Positions 59,355-64,000 of a stretch of 64,000 nt of DNA are shown here, piece after piece; position 1 is the stretch's first letter; every line of letters starts with the position of its first letter. The stretch lies in the NCBI RefSeq assembly GCF_040741455.2, contig NZ_CP160328.2, positions 992,001 through 1,056,000 on the forward strand, read 5' to 3'. This stretch comes from Snodgrassella alvi. GTDB taxonomy: Bacteria > Pseudomonadota > Gammaproteobacteria > Burkholderiales > Neisseriaceae. Below the pieces are notes generated by a model. The model worked only from the letters and a program-made list of their open reading frames with translations, did not search any database and was not told the DNA's origin. A program made the position numbers and the translations under genes.

Positions 59355-59430
59355 GGCATAGTCTTTATTTACAACAAAGGCCACATTTTAAACAAAGTCA
59401 TTTAACTTGTCTGCCTTTGTCACAGAGTGA

Positions 59431-60456
59431 TTATTCTTCCAGTGCAGCCAGCTGCTGCGCCACACCAGCCTGAATTTTGGTGATTGAATCTGCTTTAATG
59501 GCTTTGTAAGCTTCCTGCAAGGCAAAACAGAAACCAATAGCATCGGTACCACCATGGCTTTTGATCACCACGCCACGCAGACCCAGAAAAATAGCACCGT
59601 TAAAGCGGCGCGGGTCGAGGCGGCGTTTAAATCCTTTGAGGGTAGGTAAAGCAATCAACGCAGCCAATTTGTTGTATATGCTCCGAGTGAATTCTTCCTT
59701 AACGACTGTACCAACAAATTTAACCGCACCTTCAATGCTTTTAAGCATGGCATTGCCGGTAAAGCCATCGACAACCAGCACATCCACCTCAGATGTAAAA
59801 ATAGCGTTGCCTTCTACATTGCCAACAAAATTCAAATCGCTGCGCTGTATTAGCTGGTGCGTTTCCTTTACCGTGGCATTACCCTTGATATCTTCTGTAC
59901 CCACATTGAGCAATCCCACCCGCGGTCGAGTGTTTTCAGGCGAAAGGGCGGCTACTTGCTGGCTACCTACAATGGCAAACTGTAAAAGCTGAGCACTGCT
60001 ACAATCAACGTTGGCACCCAGATCCAGTACCAGTGTCATGTGGTTATTGCGGCCAGGTAAAAACTTAGCTATTGCCGGCCGGTCAATACCGGCAATGGTT
60101 TTCAGTACAAAGCGCGCAGTTGCCATCAGAGCGCCGGTATTACCGGCTGACACAGCAGCCTGTGCCTGCCCTTCTTTAATCTGGTTTATGGCCACACGCA
60201 TGGAAGAATCTTTTTTATTTTTAAGTGCTGAAGTTGGCTCTTCATCCATACCGACGACTTCACTGGCCGGACAGATTGTAATCCGCTCCAGTGAAGCATT
60301 GGCTTTGATCAAAGCATTTCTGATTTTGGTTTCATCTCCGACCAGAATCAGTGCTGCATCAGTCTGCTGCTGTAAAAATGTCAGCGCTCCAGGAATGGTC
60401 ACATCCAATCCGAAGTCACCACCCATTGCATCTACTGCGATGGTTTTTAAGGTCAT
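59431..60456 (-). CDS. plsX: Phosphate acyltransferase PlsX
   Basis: PlsX makes acyl-phosphate from acyl-ACP for phospholipid synthesis. The 341-residue product has AVDAMGGDFGLDV, VSAGNTGALMA, VLDLGANVDCS, VGLLNVGTEDIKGN and VDGFTGNAMLKSIEG. A membrane-associated peripheral enzyme. Four bases separate its start from the preceding phosphoribosyltransferase stop, implying coupling; rpmF is one gene further up. Confidence 0.97.
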   Translation of the reverse strand: MTLKTIAVDAMGGDFGLDVTIPGALTFLQQQTDAALILVGDETKIRNALIKANASLERITICPASEVVGMDEEPTSALKNKKDSSMRVAINQIKEGQAQAAVSAGNTGALMATARFVLKTIAGIDRPAIAKFLPGRNNHMTLVLDLGANVDCSSAQLLQFAIVGSQQVAALSPENTRPRVGLLNVGTEDIKGNATVKETHQLIQRSDLNFVGNVEGNAIFTSEVDVLVVDGFTGNAMLKSIEGAVKFVGTVVKEEFTRSIYNKLAALIALPTLKGFKRRLDPRRFNGAIFLGLRGVVIKSHGGTDAIGFCFALQEAYKAIKADSITKIQAGVAQQLAALEE

Positions 60457-60459
60457 AAC

Positions 60460-60987
60460 CTATGCCTCAGGAGTTGTCTGCGCAGCTACATTTTCATAAT
60501 GCTCATCAATATCAAGGGCATCCCATGGATAGTTAATCCACCAGTCATCAACCTGAATGGCACTGTAAAAAGGTAAATCTGCTGGCAACACCCCTTTTTT
60601 GGGTTTGCGTTTTTCATGCAGCACGGCTACACCAAGCTGCTGAAATCCTTCATGCTGTAATTCACGAACACAGTATTCGAGCGTGGCTCGACTGTCGTCC
60701 ACTTCGTCAACAATCAGCAGTTTCTTGTCTTTCATTTTCTCGTCAAAGCCATTTGTCCATTGAATTTTCTGCGGACAGTCAGTTGGACGGTCATTGATAT
60801 CGTAATAAGACAATGTAACGGTATAAACAGGAATATTCAGAAAGCTACGTAAGATACGTGCCGGAATGAATCCACCGCCGCCAATAGCAATCATTGCATC
60901 GAATGATTGTCCTGATTTCTGAATTTTTTCGGCCAATTGCTTGATGGCACGATGTATGTCTTCGTAGTTATACCAGATTTTTTTCAT
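60460..60987 (-). CDS. Type I phosphoribosyltransferase (purine salvage type)
   Basis: The 175-residue PRTase has the PRPP loop LLIVDEVDDSRATLEYCV (VDEVDDS in place of the classic VDDxxxTG), the upstream AIGGGGFIPARILRSFLNIPVYTV and a C-terminal WWINYPWD. The pattern resembles xanthine/hypoxanthine-guanine PRTases of the Hpt1/archaeal sort. It links a purine base to PRPP. It is located between rpmF and plsX, a position not usual in E. coli. Substrate is an inference. Confidence 0.82.
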   Translation of the reverse strand: MKKIWYNYEDIHRAIKQLAEKIQKSGQSFDAMIAIGGGGFIPARILRSFLNIPVYTVTLSYYDINDRPTDCPQKIQWTNGFDEKMKDKKLLIVDEVDDSRATLEYCVRELQHEGFQQLGVAVLHEKRKPKKGVLPADLPFYSAIQVDDWWINYPWDALDIDEHYENVAAQTTPEA

Positions 60988-61087
60988 GGGAAACTCGAGT
61001 CAATATACAGCAGGCCGCTGATGGCTGCTGGTAAAGTGAAAGTATTATTTTAGCTGGAAAATATATCCTGCTAATTATGGATACAAA

Positions 61088-61121
61088 AAAGCCAGTGATT
61101 GCACAAGCAATGTCTGGCTTT
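61088..61121 (-). terminator. Terminator after rpmF
   Basis: AAAGCCAG (61088-61095) with CTGGCTTT (61114-61121), an inner ATTGC/GCAAT stem and a short loop, then a minus-strand T-run. It would attenuate read-through from rpmF into the PRTase/fab genes. Confidence 0.8.
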
Positions 61122-61150
61122 CATACGCTCTGAATAATCACAGATGTGAG

Positions 61151-61330
61151 TTATTCACCTTTGGCTTTAATTACCTTGCGTCCACGGTACATACCATTCG
61201 GGGAAATGTGGTGACGCAGATGTACTTCGCCGGTAGCGGTGTCAGTAGACACCTGTACAGCGGTCAGTCCGTCATGGGAACGGTGCATACCACGTTTTGA
61301 AGGTGATTTTTTGTTCTGTTGTACTGCCAT
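61151..61330 (-). CDS. rpmF: 50S ribosomal protein L32
   Basis: A 59-residue basic protein: [20 protein letters not shown], then a central [18 protein letters not shown] and RKVIKAKGE. These match L32 (bL32) of the Neisseria type, which lacks the four-Cys zinc ribbon. GGAGC lies six bases before the ATG at 61330. yceD lies 31 bases upstream, the standard yceD-rpmF arrangement. Confidence 0.97.
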   Translation of the reverse strand: MAVQQNKKSPSKRGMHRSHDGLTAVQVSTDTATGEVHLRHHISPNGMYRGRKVIKAKGE

Positions 61331-61361
61331 GTTAAAGCTCCTGGAAAATTAGGTAAATTCG

Positions 61362-61865
61362 TTAGTGGCCGCTTTTCAGTCCTGCCAGTTTGGCAAATGG
61401 ATTGCCAGCGTCTTGATTGGTTTTGGTTGCCAGAGTGTGATCACAGTCTTCATGTCGCGGAGCTACCGGAATGGCCATTAAAATCTGGTCTTCCAGAAGC
61501 GCAGTCAGATTATATTCTGCACTCCATACCATGCCTTCGAGTGTTTCATCAGCGGCCATGGCCTCGTCCAATAGCTGTTCGCTGGCAAAGAGCACCACAC
61601 GCGACTGGTCATTCAGCGTCCAGGAAACAGCCTGTAAACAGCGCTGACACACCAGTTTTAGTTCACCTTCTATACTGATATCGATAAAAGGACGCTGCCA
61701 ACGGTCAATACCTCCGCTGACTTTATACTGGATAACGCCATCGCGTTGTGCTAAAAGTTCATGTGACCAGACCCGCCGATCCAGTGCTTGAAGCTGCAAT
61801 TGACCGCTGAGTTGTTGCTGTTCACGAGTGAACGTCGCCGTATCAATCAAAATAGGGTCTAACAT
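61362..61865 (-). CDS. yceD: YceD-family 23S rRNA accumulation protein (DUF177)
   Basis: The product has the DUF177 core, with Cys pair in LVCQRCLQAV (metal-like) and the late DQILMAIPVAPRHEDC with a third Cys. YceD is needed for normal 23S rRNA levels and always precedes rpmF. I used ATG 61865 (MLDPILIDTATF, 167 residues); the ATG at 61898 would add MIKLKLYHPPF, which resembles the E. coli N-terminus MQKVKLPLTLDP, so the longer form (178 residues) is a real alternative. Neither has a clear Shine-Dalgarno. Confidence 0.88.
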   Translation of the reverse strand: MLDPILIDTATFTREQQQLSGQLQLQALDRRVWSHELLAQRDGVIQYKVSGGIDRWQRPFIDISIEGELKLVCQRCLQAVSWTLNDQSRVVLFASEQLLDEAMAADETLEGMVWSAEYNLTALLEDQILMAIPVAPRHEDCDHTLATKTNQDAGNPFAKLAGLKSGH

Positions 61866-61916
61866 AAACGGCGGATGATATAATTTAAGCTTTATCATGT
61901 CAATGAGTTCGCACTT

Positions 61917-62507
61917 ATGCCGAATGAGAAAAAGCTGATTCTGGCTTCTAGTTCACGTTTTCGTCAGCAGCAGCTTAGGCAGTTGCATATCCCTTTTGAA
62001 GCGGTTAAACCTGATTTTGAAGAAACACCACTTGCGGCAGAAACCGCACCACAGACTGCATTGCGTCTGGCCGGAGGTAAAGCACAGTCACTGGCTGAGC
62101 TTTATCCGGAAGCACTGATTATCGGCTGCGATCAGGTAGCTTGGTGCCGTGAACAGCAATTAGGCAAACCTCTGACCGTGGCAAAAGCACAACAGATGCT
62201 GAAATATTTAAGTGGTCAGGAAGTGATATTTTATAGTGCACTAACTCTGCTGAATGTAGCTGAAAAGCGTCAGCATCAGCATATTGATGAAACTCGCGTG
62301 CAAATGCGCGCTCTGACTGATACACAAATTAATCATTATTTAACACTTGAAGCAGATGCAGTGTACTGTGCAGGAGCGGCAAAAAGCGAAGGACTGGGAG
62401 CACTGTTGATTAAACAGATTGACACCATTGACCCAAATGCATTGATTGGTTTACCAATTTTTCGTCTGGTGGATTTTTTGCTGGCAGAAGGTATTAATGT
62501 TCTATGA
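61917..62507 (+). CDS. yceF: Maf-family pyrophosphatase (YceF type)
   Basis: The 196-residue product has LILASSSRFRQQQL, the core IIGCDQVAWCREQQLGKPL and the C-terminal YCAGAAKSEGLGALLI with LIGLPIFRLVDF. The ACKGAGxxKSEG-like segment marks the YceF (m7GTP) subgroup and separates it from the YhdE-type Maf at 18374. It is divergent from yceD, as in many proteobacteria, and overlaps the following gene by four bases. Confidence 0.93.
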   Translation: MPNEKKLILASSSRFRQQQLRQLHIPFEAVKPDFEETPLAAETAPQTALRLAGGKAQSLAELYPEALIIGCDQVAWCREQQLGKPLTVAKAQQMLKYLSGQEVIFYSALTLLNVAEKRQHQHIDETRVQMRALTDTQINHYLTLEADAVYCAGAAKSEGLGALLIKQIDTIDPNALIGLPIFRLVDFLLAEGINVL

Positions 62508-63217
62508 GTAATCCGGTGCTTTATCTGATTCCTACACCATTGGGTACAGCAGATACGCCTTGCCTGCTGGCACATGAACGGGAATATATTGTTGATTTGA
62601 CTGATTTTGTGGTTGAAGCAGAAAAAACTGCACGGGCGCATTTAAAAGCGTTTGGTGTACATACGCCGATTCGGGAGCTGAATCTGCGTACTTTAAATGA
62701 ACATACTCTGGAACGCGATATTGCTGTTTTATTAGAGCCTTTACAGGCCGGGCGTAGTATGGGCTTACTGAGTGAAGCCGGCTGTCCAGCTGTGGCCGAT
62801 CCGGGCGCACAACTGGTTGCACTGGCTCATCAGGCTGGTTTTACGGTCATACCGCTAGTAGGCCCTTCCAGTATTATGCTGGCACTGATGGCTTCAGGAG
62901 CAAATGGTCAGTGTTTTGCATTTAAAGGTTATCTGCCGGCTGAAAAAAATGCGCGGATTGAACGGTTGCGCGTTTTGGAAAACCGTTCACGGCAGGAAAA
63001 TGAAACTCAGCTTTTTATTGAAACGCCTTACCGTAACGATGCTTTGCTTGCTGATGCTATTGCCAGCCTGCATCCTCAAACTCGTCTGTGTATTGCCGCG
63101 GATTTAACGCTGCCTACTCAAACTATTATTAGTCAGAATATTGCTAAGTGGCGCAGCATGAAAACCTTGCCAGTGCTGAAAAAAAGACCCTGTTTGTTTG
63201 TGTTGTATGCGGGCTGA
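62504..63217 (+). CDS. SAM-dependent tetrapyrrole-methylase-fold methyltransferase (RsmI-like)
   Basis: The 237-residue product has a tetrapyrrole methylase fold: N-terminal LYLIPTPLGTADTP, SMGLLSEAGCPAVADPGAQLV, IPLVGPSSIMLALMASGANGQCFAFKGYLP and FIETPYRNDALL. These are the RsmI signatures (RsmI 2'-O-methylates C1402 of 16S rRNA), but the protein lacks the C-terminal RsmI helical tail and differs in the EAGxPxxxDPG loop. It probably belongs to a paralogous group. Start overlaps yceF (ATGA). Confidence 0.82.
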   Translation: MSNPVLYLIPTPLGTADTPCLLAHEREYIVDLTDFVVEAEKTARAHLKAFGVHTPIRELNLRTLNEHTLERDIAVLLEPLQAGRSMGLLSEAGCPAVADPGAQLVALAHQAGFTVIPLVGPSSIMLALMASGANGQCFAFKGYLPAEKNARIERLRVLENRSRQENETQLFIETPYRNDALLADAIASLHPQTRLCIAADLTLPTQTIISQNIAKWRSMKTLPVLKKRPCLFVLYAG

Positions 63218-63301
63218 TAGCTGATAGACATTTTTTATCAAATTATTTCTTCACTACCCTTGTCAAGGTACATATGGCTGCCTATAATGCACAACTTATT
63301 T

Positions 63302-63378
63302 CGGAGTGTAGCGCAGCCCGGTAGCGCACCTCGTTCGGGACGAGGGGGTCGAAGGTTCGAATCCTTTCACTCCGACCA
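63302..63378 (+). tRNA. tRNA-Pro (CGG)
   Basis: A 77-base cloverleaf starts CGGAGTGTAGCGCAGCCCGG. The anticodon loop is TTCGGGA (CGG), the T-loop TTCGAAT, and CCA is encoded at the end. Confidence 0.97.
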
Positions 63379-63386
63379 GATTTCTA

Positions 63387-63420
63387 AAACCGTCTGTACC
63401 AGTGTACGGACGGTTTTTTA
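63387..63420 (+). terminator. Terminator after tRNA-Pro
   Basis: A 13-bp stem with one G-T pair (63387-63399 with 63404-63416), loop CAGT, then a T-run. Confidence 0.85.
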
Positions 63421-63709
63421 TATACACTGCAATATATGCCATTGTACTTTTATTGTAAATAATTAATCCTTCTATCTATACCAAAGTAAATTATATTATG
63501 CTGTATGGTAATAATTTTTTTTAACATATTGTTTTTATATTATTATTTATCATCCATTCTACTTGAGTAGCATATAACTGTCATTTAGTAATTAATAATG
63601 CTTTTCTGTTAAGTTATGTTGGCTTTATAATCAACAAATTATGTCTCTTATGGCTCATAATAAATTCTATACTCTGTAGTTTTTAAACACAAACCATCGA
63701 AAGATCAGT

Positions 63710-64000
63710 ATGTTACCACTCGAAATTGAGGAAATGAATCCGCCACCGAAAAAACAGCGGTGGTATCAGGTTCTTTATGTACAGGTAATAATTGCCATTA
63801 TTATTGGTATTTTACTTGGCAATTTTTTCCCCAGTGTTGGCGAAAGCATGAAGCCGTTGGGAGATGCTTTTATCAAGTTAGTTAAAATGATCATCTCACC
63901 GGTTATTTTCCTTACTGTGGTAACCGGCATCGCTGAGATGACCAATATGAAAACCATGGGACGAGTGGCCGGCAAAGCCATGGTTTATTTTCTGACCTTT
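63710..64000 (+). CDS. dctA: Dicarboxylate/amino acid:cation symporter, DctA-like (5' end only)
   Basis: The first 97 residues are visible; the gene runs past the window end. The sequence ([61 protein letters not shown]) is a sodium/proton:dicarboxylate symporter of the DAACS family, closest by eye to DctA. Two TM segments are seen. The start could be ATG 63710 or ATG 63734 (MNPPPKK); GAGG is only two bases before the second, so the first is preferred. About 290 gene-free AT-rich bases separate it from tRNA-Pro. Confidence 0.85.
   Translation, partial: MLPLEIEEMNPPPKKQRWYQVLYVQVIIAIIIGILLGNFFPSVGESMKPLGDAFIKLVKMIISPVIFLTVVTGIAEMTNMKTMGRVAGKAMVYFLTF

Overview
The window looks like chromosomal DNA from a Neisseriaceae bacterium, most likely a Snodgrassella-type bee-gut relative. 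The main evidence is gene content: Neisseria-type trimeric porins in tandem, an RmpM-like OmpA protein, a MisR/MisS two-component pair, a PglL-type oligosaccharyltransferase, the CysB/CysE pair and the rpmF-plsX-fabH-fabD-fabG order. Composition is moderately AT-rich with very AT-rich intergenic DNA, and there are DNA-uptake-sequence-like inverted repeats whose core matches the Simonsiella-type dialect. The genus is an inference; no marker gene such as 16S rRNA is present.

Layout. 1-7.5 kb: end of hpf, a small glycine-zipper lipoprotein, a TerC/CBS/CorC membrane protein, engB, misS/misR and a PglL-like ligase. 7.5-14.4 kb, minus strand: tatC-tatB-tatA downstream of hisE-hisI-hisF-(small membrane protein)-hisA-hisH, then a degenerate ABC-ATPase-like gene and hisB. 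14.5-19.3 kb, plus strand: phoH-like ATPase, an SDR, acuR/acuI with a clear operator, a Maf pyrophosphatase and a small lipoprotein. 19.5-22.8 kb: an error-prone repair operon, extended UmuD, a DnaQ/GIY-YIG fusion nuclease and UmuC, with a perfect palindrome lying directly on the first start codon. 22.8-27.2 kb: an AT-rich accessory block with a Bacillus-type nicotinamidase and two membrane glycosyltransferase genes, ending at tRNA-Lys/tRNA-Asn. 28-34 kb: exonuclease III, pyrE, dedA and two tandem porins. 34-46.7 kb: rne, rluC, galU, dihydroxyacetone kinase, sppA-like peptidase, pyrD, rng, cysE and a CAT-anticodon tRNA. 47-54.3 kb: ychF, tyrS, argG, a phytanoyl-CoA-dioxygenase-like gene broken by one amber codon, a YiiX-like lipoprotein and rmpM. 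54.7-64 kb: cysB, the fatty-acid operon yceD-rpmF-PRTase-plsX-fabH-(glycosyltransferase)-fabD-fabG, a second Maf with a tetrapyrrole-methylase-like gene, tRNA-Pro and the start of a dctA-like symporter.

Most of the window is housekeeping. Histidine, pyrimidine, cysteine/arginine and fatty-acid biosynthesis genes are intact, as are both RNase E and RNase G. The most interesting material is regulatory or accessory: (i) the umuD-nuclease-umuC cassette, whose UmuD carries an N-terminal basic, ribbon-helix-helix-like extension and could be its own cleavable repressor; (ii) the ABC-ATPase relic that keeps the Q-loop and signature region but has lost Walker A and B; (iii) the RNA-level elements upstream of rne, rng, misS and both porins; (iv) the AT-rich island next to two tRNAs; and (v) the single-stop dioxygenase pseudogene behind a Fur-box-like palindrome.
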